Notes: generated by a model not told the origin, from the sequence alone. A stretch of 64,000 bases of DNA from Polynucleobacter sp. SHI8 (GCF_027944005.1 NZ_AP027204.1:2356001-2420000), one strand, 5' to 3'; shown: positions 54,423 to 63,313, counted from the first letter of the stretch. Translations and numbers: made by a program.

Positions 54423-54787
54423 TTTGAGAGCACTTCACGGTCTTTTGCAAGCTCGGCTATAGATGCCTCAAATAAATTAGGCATCGTACGTAAAGATTGC
54501 ATGGTTAATAAGGCCAAGAGTAGCCCGATAGATAGACTACAACCAGTAAGTATCCCTAAAACGAGGATGCGATCAGACTCCCAACTGTAGATAACGATGA
54601 ACAGTGCCAACATGGCCAGGCCAAGGAATAAAAAGAACAAAGCACTCACAATTAATACGAGTTGGTTTATAAATTTTCTTCTAGCTATAAGTATGTCAAC
54701 CGAAATTAACTCTAAGCGTGTTTGCGCAATAGACGCCCCTGTAGATACAAGATTCTTAATCGCAGATAATAAATTTTCTTGAGACAT
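54419..54787 (-). CDS. YqjE/phage-holin family membrane protein
   Basis: 122 residues, two transmembrane helices (about 43-65 and 77-97) after a helix SAIKNLVSTGASIAQTRLELISVD, as in the YqjE-type holin-III family. A longer frame to 54859 lacks family sequence; ATG 54787 begins MSQENLL. Lies between DUF883 and YqjK genes. Likely involved in envelope stress rather than phage lysis. Confidence 0.8.
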   Translation of the reverse strand: MSQENLLSAIKNLVSTGASIAQTRLELISVDILIARRKFINQLVLIVSALFFLFLGLAMLALFIVIYSWESDRILVLGILTGCSLSIGLLLALLTMQSLRTMPNLFEASIAELAKDREVLSK

Positions 54788-54792
54788 GTGCG

Positions 54793-55124
54793 TTATCGGC
54801 GACGCATGAATATGCCAATTAATAAACCTAATCCCGCGGCAACACCTACCGCTTCCCAAGGGTTACGATGTACAAAATTATCTGCGCCTTCAGCCACTGC
54901 TTTGGCTTTATCTGTCAAGATACCTTCATAATCTGCAACCTTTTCTTTTACCTCTGCAAGGGTTTCTAGGGCTTTTGAACGAATCGCTCCGAGCGCACCA
55001 TCCAAATGCCCCTCAGTTGCCTGAATCAAATCCTCGGCATCAGATATAAGTGCTTTAAATTCACAAATCAATTGATCGGCTCCAGTAGAAGATGCTTTCG
55101 TTATGATACTTTTTTTTCATTCAT
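54793..55124 (-). CDS. DUF883 (YqjD/ElaB-like) protein, frameshift in an A8 run
   Basis: Ribosome-binding inner-membrane family. The body FKALISDAEDLIQATEG, HRNPWEAVGVAAGLGLLIGIF, MRRR is clear, with a C-terminal transmembrane anchor. The only in-frame start is a TTG at 55071 with no RBS. An ATG at 55124 preceded by GGAG would supply MNEKK, but its frame is one base off: an A8 run (55110-55117 on the minus strand) would need nine A, or a -1 slip at A-AAA-AAA-G, to join SIITKASSTGADQLICEFKA. Gene end 54793. Confidence 0.75.
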
Positions 55125-55401
55125 AAAAATTCTCCGCATAAATATTGATTGAGTAAGAAGCTCCACACAAAGATGTTTGTATTAGATATTCATCATAAAG
55201 ATAAGCAGTATTGTTGAGTGTCTGTTATCAAACATAGTAAAAAATTAATTGTTGTTAATATTGTAGGGAAGTCACGAATTTTTACCCGTAATTTTTTAGA
55301 AGAGGCTTGAGTGATTCAACAGAAAAAAGTGCATATTTATTTGAAAACCTGCACCTGTTGAAGCAATTATTTAAATAAAATTAATTGAATGAGAAACTAA
55401 C

Positions 55402-57550
55402 ATGACAACCGATAAAACTTGCCCCATTGCTCACGGAGCAAATACTGAATCAAGTAACACGCCAATGGCTTGGTGGCCAAAATCACTTAATTTGGATATT
55501 CTTCACCAGCACGATACGAAGACAAACCCCCTAGGACCAACATTTAACTATCGAAAAGAATTAAAAAAATTAGATGTAAATGCACTCAAAAAAGATATCA
55601 AAAAATTACTGACTACGAGTCAAAATTGGTGGCCGGCTGATTGGGGGTCACTATGGTGGCCTAATGATTCGTATGGCTTGGCACTCCGCTGGCACTTATC
55701 GAATTGCCGATGGAAGAGGTGGTGCAGGCACTGGTAATCAACGGTTTGCTCCAATCAATTCTTGGCCAGATAACACAAATCTGGACAAGGCGCGTCGGCT
55801 CTTATGGCCAATCAAAAAGAAATACGGCAATAAAATTAGTTGGGCAGATCTCATGATTCTGGCTGGCACACTTTCCTATGAGTCTATGGGGTTAAAAACT
55901 TTCGGCTTCTCATTTGGTCGCGAAGATATTTGGCATCCTGAAAAAGATATCTATTGGGGTTCAGAAAAAGAGTGGCTCCAAAAAAGTGGGGGAGAGGGAA
56001 GTCGCTACTCAGGAGAGCGTGATTTAGCTAACCCATTGGCCGCCGTAATGATGGGTTTAATTTATGTCAACCCAGAGGGTGTAGATGGTAAACCTAACCC
56101 ATTAAAAACAGCACAAGATATTCGTGTTACTTTTGCTCGAATGGCTATGAACGACGAAGAAACAGTTGCCTTAACTGCTGGTGGACATACGATAGGTAAA
56201 GCCCATGGTAATGGTAATACGGATCATTTAGGGCCAGCACCTGAGGCTGCGCCAATTGAAGAACAAGGACTTGGCTGGTTGAACCACAAGACTAGAGGTA
56301 TTGGTCGTAATATGGTTACTAGCGGCATTGAAGGTGCCTGGACGACGAATCCCACACAATGGGATAACGGCTACTTCCACATGTTGCTTAATTACGATTG
56401 GGAACTAACCAAGAGCCCTGCAGGTGCATGGCAATATCGGCCGATCAACATCAAAGAAAAAGATAAACCTGTTGATGTGGAAGATTCTTCGATACGTACT
56501 ATGCCAATGATGACTGATGCTGATATCGCAATGAAGATGGATCCAGAGTATAGAAAAATTTCTGAAAAGTTCTATAAAGATCTGGCCTACTTCTCTGATA
56601 CCTTTGCTCGTGCTTGGTTCAAACTCACTCACCGCGACATGGGCCCCAAAGCACGATACTTTGGTCCAGATGTTCCAAAAGAAATTTTAATCTGGCAAGA
56701 CCCAATTCCAACATACCGCAAAAAATATAATATTAATTTAGTAAAGTCCAATATTAAAGCTAGTGGTTTATCAAATAGTGAGATGATTACTACAGCGTGG
56801 GATAGTGCTCGCACGTTCCGCGCCTCTGATAAACGAGGTGGTGCTAATGGCTCTCGAATTCGTTTAGCGCCCCAAAAAGATTGGGCTGGAAATGAGCCAA
56901 AGCGCTTATCAAAAGTCCTTTCTATATACGAAATGATTTCTAAAAAATCTGGCGCGAGTGTTGCAGACATCATTGTGCTGGCTGGTAATATTGGTATTGA
57001 ACAAGCAGCTAAAGCTGGTGGCTTTAATGTTAAGGTGCCATTTACTTCAGGGCGAGGCGATGCTTCACAAAAAATGACAGATGTTAATTCCTTTGAGGTA
57101 TTAGAACCTCTGGCAGATGGTTTTCGCAATTGGTTAAAAGATAACTATGTAGTTACACCTGAAGAACTATTATTAGACCGGTCGCAGTTGATGGGGCTTT
57201 CCGCTTTAGAGATGACGGCCTTGATAGGTGGAATGAGAGTACTAGGAACAAATCATAACGGAACAAAACATGGGGTGTTTACAAACAAAGTAGGAGTCTT
57301 AAGTAATGATTTTTTTGTTAACTTGACCGACATGAACTACACATGGGAATCAACTGGTCGCAATAGCTATGACATGATTCATCGAGTCACAGGTAAAACC
57401 AAATGGACAGCCACTAGAGTGGACTTAGTATTTGGCTCTAACTCCGTGCTTCGTGCTTACTCAGAGTTTTATGCCCAGGACGATAACAAAGAAAAGTTTG
57501 TTAATGATTTTGTTGCAGCCTGGACTAAAGTTATGAACGCTGACAACTAG
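55402..57550 (+). pseudogene. katG: Catalase-peroxidase KatG, single-base frameshift near the N-terminus
   Basis: Heme enzyme that disproportionates H2O2. The first frame (from ATG 55402) reads TTSQNWWPADWG and then derails; a run of five G at 55643-55647 has one base too many. Removing it restores [21 protein letters not shown] and a protein of about 715 residues, normal for KatG. The remainder has the W-Y-M adduct (Trp in [10 protein letters not shown], Tyr in LIYVNPEG, Met in ARMAMNDE) and proximal His in GGHTIGKAHG. A frame from the internal ATG at 55664 lacks the first 87 residues. Could be an assembly error in a homopolymer. Confidence 0.92.
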
Positions 57551-58062
57551 CGCCCAGGATTTATCATCATATAGTTTTGCTGCATCATTTGATTCATCAT
57601 GTTTTGCTGCATATTCATATATTGATCTGTCATGTATTGACGCTGCTTTAACTCTTCCGAAGTCAGCTTAGAGTAATAGCCTCCCATTCCACCCCAACCC
57701 ATCATATGACCTCCATTCATCCAATATCCTGATCCACCACAACAGCCCATCATTCCACGACCCCACATACCACCCATTAAATTGTTATTTGCTTGCATCG
57801 TTGTCCAATGTTCCTCAATCAGCTTTTGCCTAACTTGAGGATCCTTAGTAACACGCATAATATCTATTTGCTCTTGCATCTTTTTGAAGTTTTCTTGCAC
57901 TAAAGTAGATTTTTTATCAAACTCAGTTATATCAATACGTTCTTTTTGGGCTTTAGTATTGTCTTGGGGCGCTGGCTGAGCAAACAACGAACTAGAAAAT
58001 AAAACTCCAAGACCCAAAGTGGAGATGAGGATTCGTGTAAAGAATTTTTTGTTAAGGAACAT
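57547..58062 (-). CDS. Periplasmic Met/Gly-rich protein, possibly metal-binding
   Basis: 171 residues. Signal peptide ends LFAQ; a helical segment about 25-95 is followed by a Met/Gly/His/Tyr/Trp-rich region (GGMWGRGMMGCCGGSGYWM, then MMGWGGMGGYY) and a Gln/Met-rich tail MQQNMMNQMMQQNYMM. Methionine-rich stretches are typical of proteins that bind Cu(I) or Ag(I) in the periplasm; that role is inference. The stop overlaps katG's stop on the opposite strand; an upstream ATG three codons earlier is less well placed relative to AGGA. Confidence 0.65.
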   Translation of the reverse strand: MFLNKKFFTRILISTLGLGVLFSSSLFAQPAPQDNTKAQKERIDITEFDKKSTLVQENFKKMQEQIDIMRVTKDPQVRQKLIEEHWTTMQANNNLMGGMWGRGMMGCCGGSGYWMNGGHMMGWGGMGGYYSKLTSEELKQRQYMTDQYMNMQQNMMNQMMQQNYMMINPGR

Positions 58063-58105
58063 TTGGACCATCCTATTAAAATAGAATACTTACTGAACGA
58101 AAAGT

Positions 58106-58315
58106 CTAGTTTTTGGCTGAACATCCACATGCCGAAGTTGAGGATTTTTGTGCACTGTTGCAACAATCCATAGCACTCTTAGAATTTTCCTTAGCGTCAC
58201 TTGCCTGATTCCTATCGTGACACTCGGCGGCTTTATGGTGGTGCTTTGCAGCAATTTCGTGATCGCTCGCAGCTTGTTGATGAAGACGGCTTGCCTCTTG
58301 GTGGTTATCACTCAT
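58106..58315 (-). CDS. Small His/Cys-rich protein
   Basis: 69 residues, no signal peptide. Helical repeats of His/Ala/Lys: LHQQAASDHEIAAKHHHKAA, then ECHDRNQASDAKENSK, and C-terminal Cys pairs DCCNS and TSACGCSAK. Similar small His-rich proteins are common beside metal or stress genes; function unknown. Good GGGAGA upstream of ATG 58315. An overlapping frame on the same strand starting at 58311 is a shadow. Confidence 0.6.
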   Translation of the reverse strand: MSDNHQEASRLHQQAASDHEIAAKHHHKAAECHDRNQASDAKENSKSAMDCCNSAQKSSTSACGCSAKN

Positions 58316-58492
58316 TACATTTCTCCCAGTTGTAATTCAAAATTAAGAACTTAGATTAACTATGTGTTTATTCTCAAAAAATATTGCGTTAATAACATTT
58401 AATTTCATGTTCTTATCCTAAGTTAAAGAAATTCATTTAATTGTTCGTTTGACCACATAGCAAGTAGTCCTTGATAAATAAATATCGCAAAA

Positions 58493-58521
58493 GACAATGC
58501 CCCACATAGTGGGGCATTGTC
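58493..58521 (-). terminator. Terminator after the 176-aa membrane protein
   Basis: Perfect 13-bp stem GACAATGCCCCAC / GTGGGGCATTGTC with loop ATA. A T-rich stretch follows on both strands (TGTTTTT on plus, TTTT on minus). It lies 52 bases past the minus-strand gene. Confidence 0.85.
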
Positions 58522-58572
58522 TGTTTTTAGTTGTCCAAGTCTTAAACGACAAATGACTGGGATGTCAAATAC

Positions 58573-59103
58573 TTACTTCATATGTTCCGCATGATCTACT
58601 GATATTTCATGATTCATCTCCATTGAAGGTGGAGCTTTATATCCAAAAATACCTGGATCAATCATTCCCGAAATCATTGCCACATGTCCAAACACTAAAA
58701 ACAGTGCAACGCAAGTTGCATGGATTTTTAGCTTACCCATTTGATCTAAAGCCTTATTGACTATGCCTAACTCTTGTAATGCTATCCAGATTAATGGCAA
58801 ACCTGCGATCACATAAGTGCTGACGGCTATTACATCAATCACCGTTCTCCATTCACCCGCTTTGGTAATAGGAATAATTGCATTAGTAATCATGTAGTAA
58901 ATGATGCCCGCAAAGTAAATACCAACAGCAATCCCAGCAAAGCGATTGAGATGATAAACAGCTCCTTCAAACTTGCGGGTAAAGAGTAGATATAACTCGG
59001 TAATAGCCAAAGTCTCAGCTAAAACAATCGGTATAGCCATAAAAATAATTAAATTCCAAGGCTGATTAGCAGCCAATAACTCCATGTAATGAGTCATGTT
59101 CAT
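58573..59103 (-). CDS. Conserved membrane protein, five hydrophobic helices
   Basis: 176 residues. Hydrophobic helices with a Lys/Glu-bearing loop RKFEGAVYHLNRFAG and a His-rich C-terminus MNHEISVDHAEHMK. Conserved His/Glu within LAETLAITELYLLF. Possibly a DUF6803-type permease-like protein, but this is recollection only. The gene lies in the metal/oxidative-stress neighbourhood, so a role in metal or heme handling is possible. Confidence 0.6.
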   Translation of the reverse strand: MNMTHYMELLAANQPWNLIIFMAIPIVLAETLAITELYLLFTRKFEGAVYHLNRFAGIAVGIYFAGIIYYMITNAIIPITKAGEWRTVIDVIAVSTYVIAGLPLIWIALQELGIVNKALDQMGKLKIHATCVALFLVFGHVAMISGMIDPGIFGYKAPPSMEMNHEISVDHAEHMK

Positions 59104-59171
59104 TGTGGTTCTCCAAAATATAAGCGTGACTAGATGTCACAAATCAAACTAATTCGAATTACAAAATTAAC

Positions 59172-59510
59172 TTAGGCTTTTGGAGGTTTGTAGATGGCGT
59201 TGATCATTGACTGAAGAACCAATGATGAGCCAATTGAAGGTGGCACTTGGGTTGAATTGGCCGATAATTCAATGCCCAATATTGAAATAACTACCAATCC
59301 TAAACAGCACTGATAGCTATCGCTATGACATTGCTGATTAGTATTAGTGTCTTGAGAATTGCTTGCCACTTCGTCGCAATGATGGGTTGAATTATCCGTA
59401 ACTGTAGCTTGATGATTTGGCAGATGCGCTGATAAATCGATAGGCATCCCTGCCGCATGAATTAAGCTGGATAATAGACTAAAGCAAATGGCGATACAAA
59501 TCTTTCTCAT
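59172..59510 (-). CDS. Secreted/membrane Cys-His-rich small protein (CopL-like?)
   Basis: 112 residues: signal peptide (ends LIHAAG), then a hydrophilic stretch with HH, HCDE, QQCHSDSYQCC and a hydrophobic helix LGLVVISILGIEL. Cys/His distribution resembles CopL/DUF2946-type metal-binding proteins, but the match is loose. A transmembrane or metal-sensing role is inference. Confidence 0.5.
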   Translation of the reverse strand: MRKICIAICFSLLSSLIHAAGMPIDLSAHLPNHQATVTDNSTHHCDEVASNSQDTNTNQQCHSDSYQCCLGLVVISILGIELSANSTQVPPSIGSSLVLQSMINAIYKPPKA

Positions 59511-59605
59511 ACTTCTATTTTATGCCTTTTAAATGATTTTGTCTTTTTGAAGGACTTCGACTGTCCCAGAGATGTCTAATTGGATTATATTTTTTAAAGG
59601 ACAGA

Positions 59606-60031
59606 TTATTTGATATCACGCTTTCCGGAGTCAATGACAGCTTCACCATCTTCTTTTGTAAATGGATCAATCTTGCCAACAGGTAATATGTCAAAAACCT
59701 TTTCAGAAGGTCGGCAGAGTTTTATGCCAATCTTTGTAACTACTATTGGACGATTAATTAATATTGGATGATCCATCATGAAATTTATTAAATCGTCATC
59801 GCTCCATTTTGGTAATTCAAGATGAAGTTCATCGTATGGAGTTCCTTTTTGCCGGAGTAAATCCCTAACTGAGATTTTCATTTGGGAAATTAGTTCTTTT
59901 AGTTGGTCTTTGGTTGGAGGTGTTTTTAAATACTCAATAACTGTTGGCTTAATGCCTGCTTGAACGAGAATCTTAAGTGTATTTCTTGAAGTTCCACATG
60001 CTGGATTATGGTAAATCGTTACTTCATTCAT
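59606..60031 (-). CDS. arsC: Arsenate reductase, glutaredoxin-dependent type
   Basis: 141 residues. Active-site Cys12 in HNPACGTSRNT, and LINRPIVV with the catalytic Arg, place it in the ArsC/Spx glutaredoxin-type family. It reduces arsenate to arsenite using glutathione/glutaredoxin. Last gene of arsR-arsC2-aqp-arsC; six bases from the aquaporin gene. A second arsenate reductase of different chemistry lies in the same operon. Confidence 0.92.
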   Translation of the reverse strand: MNEVTIYHNPACGTSRNTLKILVQAGIKPTVIEYLKTPPTKDQLKELISQMKISVRDLLRQKGTPYDELHLELPKWSDDDLINFMMDHPILINRPIVVTKIGIKLCRPSEKVFDILPVGKIDPFTKEDGEAVIDSGKRDIK

Positions 60032-60037
60032 TGAGGG

Positions 60038-60685
60038 TTAACTTTCTATGTTTGATTTATTCATCAAAGCAATTAACATTAGCGCCGCTATGGTCTCTGC
60101 TATAACAAATCCTAAGACATCATTTGGGGCAATACCAACAAATGTATTTGTAAAACTTCTCGCTAAAGCAACTGCAGGATTGGCAAAAAAGGTCGACGAG
60201 GTAAACCAATAGCCAGCTGTAACAGTTAAAGCAACCAGCATAGGCACTCGATCTTTTGCTTCTTTATCACCAATGCGAATTACTAAGAGCAATACTAAGG
60301 TTGAGATAAATTCACTCGCCCAAATACCCAATCCAGTTCTAACCTTAGTTGACTCTTGAATGATTGGAAGACTAAACATAATATGTGTCAGCAATATTCC
60401 AGTGATGGCACCCATAAACTGACAAGCCCAATAGCCTAACAATTTTTTTATGTCTAAATGGCCTAATCGCCAAAACATCAATGTGACAACTGGATTTAAA
60501 TGAGCTCCTGAGATTGGCCCTAGCAAAACAATCAGCACATAGAGTCCAGCGCCAGTAGCGATGCTATTTCCAAGCAAAGCTACTGCGGCATTTCCAGCCC
60601 CTAGAGTTTCTCCCATGAATCCAGAGCCCGCAACAATTGCTAGAAGTAACGCCGTACCAACAAATTCGGCTAGATAACTTCTCAT
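60038..60685 (-). CDS. Aquaporin/MIP channel in the arsenic operon (AqpS-like)
   Basis: 215 residues, six helices and two half-helices. NPA-type boxes: Asn64-Pro65-Val66 (HLNPVVTLMFW) and Asn169-Pro170-Ala171 with Arg176 (ANPAVALARSF). Val at the first box instead of Ala is a common variant. In Sinorhizobium meliloti the channel AqpS releases arsenite downhill when no pump is present; the same arrangement here suggests that role. Overlaps the upstream arsC2 stop by four bases. Confidence 0.87.
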   Translation of the reverse strand: MRSYLAEFVGTALLLAIVAGSGFMGETLGAGNAAVALLGNSIATGAGLYVLIVLLGPISGAHLNPVVTLMFWRLGHLDIKKLLGYWACQFMGAITGILLTHIMFSLPIIQESTKVRTGLGIWASEFISTLVLLLVIRIGDKEAKDRVPMLVALTVTAGYWFTSSTFFANPAVALARSFTNTFVGIAPNDVLGFVIAETIAALMLIALMNKSNIES

Positions 60686-61161
60686 ACTTTTGTGTGAATC
60701 TCTTTTAAGCTCATTGAATCTAAAGTATCTAATGGCATATTTGCTAATATGTCTATACGCTTTTTTAAGCCAATCATGACATCTCTAAATGCTCTTCTCT
60801 TTTCCTCATCATTTCCTTGAACTTGTGATGGGTCAGGAAATCCCCAGTGAGCAGTCGCTGGGGTTCCTGGCCAATATGGGCATTGCTCACCAGCCGCATT
60901 GTCACAAACAGTAATGATGAAATCCATTTTTGGAGCGTCAGATAAACCATACTTATCCCAATTTTTACTTCTGAGCTTGCTTTGGTCGTAACCCATTTCT
61001 TGTGTTAGTTCTGCAGCAAATGGATTTACTGAAGTTCCGGGAGTAGAACCTGCTGAGTAACCAACAAATTTTCCACTAGGATGAGTTGATGCTAGCGCTT
61101 CCCCCAAGATTGAACGGGCCGAGTTATGGGTACATAAAAAGAGTATGTTGTATTGCTTCAT
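60682..61161 (-). CDS. arsC2: Arsenate reductase, low-molecular-weight phosphatase type
   Basis: 159 residues. P-loop FLCTHNSARS with Cys10 and Arg16, and the redox pair ITVCDNAAGEQCPYW with Cys86 and Cys94, as in thioredoxin-dependent ArsC. Start ATG 61161 overlaps the arsR stop (ATGA); the frame to 61200 is not family. It is notable to have this and the glutaredoxin type in one operon. Confidence 0.92.
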   Translation of the reverse strand: MKQYNILFLCTHNSARSILGEALASTHPSGKFVGYSAGSTPGTSVNPFAAELTQEMGYDQSKLRSKNWDKYGLSDAPKMDFIITVCDNAAGEQCPYWPGTPATAHWGFPDPSQVQGNDEEKRRAFRDVMIGLKKRIDILANMPLDTLDSMSLKEIHTKV

Positions 61162-61487
61162 TTGGCTTTGGCTTTCTTGAGGGGTTTGACAGGAATACAT
61201 GATTTACCACCACAACAGTTGTCTAATAAAAACTCACTTAATTTTTGAACATGTACAGCGTTAGGGCGGTAGATCATATTTCGTCCTTGACGCTCTACTA
61301 ATAACAATTCGGCATCAACCAAATCCTTTAAGTGAAAACTTAGAGTGGCATTTGGGATACCTAACGCTTCAATAATCCCGCTTGGTGTTAAACCAGTATC
61401 TCCCCGCTGAACAATAAGGCGAAATACATTAAGGCGGGTTTCTTGCCCTAAAGCGAGGAATGCGGAGATGGCGTTAGTATTATTCAC
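61158..61487 (-). CDS. arsR: Arsenical-responsive repressor ArsR
   Basis: 109 residues. ISAFLALGQETRLNVFRLIV, recognition helix PNATLSFHLKDL, wing LLVERQGRNMIYRPNA, then a C-terminal LLDNCCGGKSC with Cys91, Cys92 and Cys97. This is the Acidithiobacillus-type placement of the arsenite site, not the ELCVCDL helix of E. coli-type ArsR. GTG start. First gene of the operon; its promoter carries a dyad (61488-61507). Confidence 0.92.
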   Translation of the reverse strand: MNNTNAISAFLALGQETRLNVFRLIVQRGDTGLTPSGIIEALGIPNATLSFHLKDLVDAELLLVERQGRNMIYRPNAVHVQKLSEFLLDNCCGGKSCIPVKPLKKAKAK

Positions 61488-61507
61488 ATTTCCAATTATA
61501 TGGAAAT
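61488..61507 (-). promoter_or_regulatory. arsR operator dyad over the -10, leaderless start
   Basis: On the minus strand ATTTCCA-TATAAT-TGGAAAT: a 7-bp perfect inverted repeat with the -10 hexamer in its centre, directly before the GTG of arsR. Binding here would block transcription. Expected start of RNA coincides with the GTG. Confidence 0.6.
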
Positions 61508-61582
61508 ATATTTCACTTGGATTAAATATCGTGTCTAATTGATAAATTAAGTTATAAAACTATTTTTAATTAATATTCATCT

Positions 61583-62293
61583 ATGACCGACCTACCCAAT
61601 ATCGATAAAGAACTCTTTCACAAGCCAAGTCTTAATGAAATTCAAGTTAACTCTTTGGTTAGTCATCATCCGAAGATATTGCTTTTATATGGCTCACTTA
61701 GGGAAAGATCATTTAGTCGCCTTCTAGCAGAAGAAGCCGAAAGAATATTGAATGCGATGGGTTGTGAAACACGATTTTTTAATCCCTCGGGATTACCGCA
61801 AGTAGACGATGCGCCAGAAACACACCCCAAAGTAGTGGAACTAAGGGAGCTCGTGCAATGGTCAGAAGGAATGGTTTGGAGTAGTCCTGAGCGTCATGGC
61901 GCAATGACAGGACTCATAAAATCTCAAATTGATTGGATTCCACTCAGTATTGGTGCAGTAAGACCTTCACAAGGCAAGACTTTAGCTTTATTGCAAGTCA
62001 GTGGTGGCTCGCAATCATTTAATGCTGTGAATCAAATGAGAATTTTGGGCAGGTGGATGAGAATGATTACTATCCCAAATCAATCCTCCGTACCCAAAGC
62101 ATTTTTAGAGTTTGATGACAACAATCGCATGAAGCCTTCAGCCAATTACGATCGAGTGGTTGATGTGATGGAAGAAATGGTTAAGTTCACTCTATTAACT
62201 AGATCAGTTTCAACTTATTTAACTGATCGCTACAGTGAGCGAAAAGAGAGTTCCGAGGAATTATCTAAGCGGGTTAACCAAAGATCTATTTAA
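61583..62293 (+). CDS. arsH: ArsH, NADPH:FMN oxidoreductase for organoarsenicals
   Basis: 236 residues, flavodoxin-like. ILLLYGSLRERSFSRLLAEEA is the FMN phosphate loop; FFNPSGLPQVDDAPETHPKV and WSSPERHGAMTGLIKSQIDW are strong ArsH blocks, and RPSQGKTLALLQVSGGSQSF follows. ArsH oxidises trivalent methylated arsenicals. Divergent from arsR across 95 bases, so the dyad may control both. Confidence 0.93.
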   Translation: MTDLPNIDKELFHKPSLNEIQVNSLVSHHPKILLLYGSLRERSFSRLLAEEAERILNAMGCETRFFNPSGLPQVDDAPETHPKVVELRELVQWSEGMVWSSPERHGAMTGLIKSQIDWIPLSIGAVRPSQGKTLALLQVSGGSQSFNAVNQMRILGRWMRMITIPNQSSVPKAFLEFDDNNRMKPSANYDRVVDVMEEMVKFTLLTRSVSTYLTDRYSERKESSEELSKRVNQRSI

Positions 62294-62453
62294 TTTGTCG
62301 TTTAAAACGGTATTTTCGACACTGGGATGAATAATCCGCTCACTCAAAACCGTCTTTTTAGGGCATTTAATAAGACAGAGGTCTTTAGTCAGAGGGTAAT
62401 AAGTGAACTGATGTCAGTTTAGTACCACGGTTAAAGAGAGTATTCATATCTTA

Positions 62454-63284
62454 TCATTGGATCATGATTGGTTGATGGTGGATGAGCTTTGGTACTTGGG
62501 TTTGTGGTGCTGGTGGTCGATAATCCAGAGAGCTATGAGGCCTGACATGGTTGTAATGCTTGACCCACTCGCCAACGACAACTCTTGCTTCTTTTAGGCT
62601 ATAAAAGAGTTCACCATCAAGTAAGTTATCTCTGAAGGTTCCGTTAAAGCTTTCACAAAAGCCATTTTCCCAGGGACTACCTGGTTCAATATAGGCGGTC
62701 TTGACACCAATACCACTCAGCCACTTACGAAGGTCTTTGGCAATAAACTCAGGTCCATTGTCACTTCGAATATATTCAGGGATGCCATGAGTGACCATGG
62801 CATCAGCTAACTGTTCAATCACTTGGATAGAGCCTATCCTTCGGGCGCAGTGGATCGTCAAACATCTTCTACTAAATTCATCAATCATCGTGAGCATCCT
62901 TATCTTACCGCCATAGGCATCTCTAATAAACACAAAGTCATAACTCCAGACATGGTTAGGATGTGTAGCTCTGAGTCGCATGCAACTTCCATCGTTTAAC
63001 CATAGCCGACCTCTTGGCGGCTGCTTTTGTGGAACTTTGAGACCTTCCTCTCTCCAAATACGAGCAACTTTAGCCGATGTCGCACTGAGCCAACCAGCAT
63101 TCCTCATTAGTCCAGCAATCGTTCGATAACCATAGCGACCGTAGGTACTAGCGAGACGAATCACTTCTGCCCTCATGGGCGTTTCATCATCTCTAGGGAT
63201 TGGCAAATGACGCCAAGTTGTTCTAGACAGCCCCACTAAACCACAGGCAGATCGCTCAGAGATATGATACTTATCCATGAGCAT
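62454..63284 (-). CDS. IS3-family transposase OrfB
   Basis: 276 residues from ATG 63284; the frame runs upstream to the OrfA end, so a frameshifted OrfAB would be the active transposase. Contains the DDE catalytic core: Asp in YDFVFIRDAYGGK, Asp in SDNGPEFIAKDL and Glu in WENGFCESFNGTFRD, preceded by an HTH region ACGLVGLSRTTWRH. It appears intact, so the element may be active. Confidence 0.92.
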   Translation of the reverse strand: MLMDKYHISERSACGLVGLSRTTWRHLPIPRDDETPMRAEVIRLASTYGRYGYRTIAGLMRNAGWLSATSAKVARIWREEGLKVPQKQPPRGRLWLNDGSCMRLRATHPNHVWSYDFVFIRDAYGGKIRMLTMIDEFSRRCLTIHCARRIGSIQVIEQLADAMVTHGIPEYIRSDNGPEFIAKDLRKWLSGIGVKTAYIEPGSPWENGFCESFNGTFRDNLLDGELFYSLKEARVVVGEWVKHYNHVRPHSSLDYRPPAPQTQVPKLIHHQPIMIQ

Positions 63285-63313
63285 CTGCGCTGCATTCTTA
63301 CGTCTAGCAGGGC

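Noticed and set aside
58090..58311. 73-codon minus-strand frame overlapping the small His/Cys-rich gene
   Set aside because: Shares the same DNA in another frame; the frame from ATG 58315 has the ribosome site and the expected His/Cys pattern.
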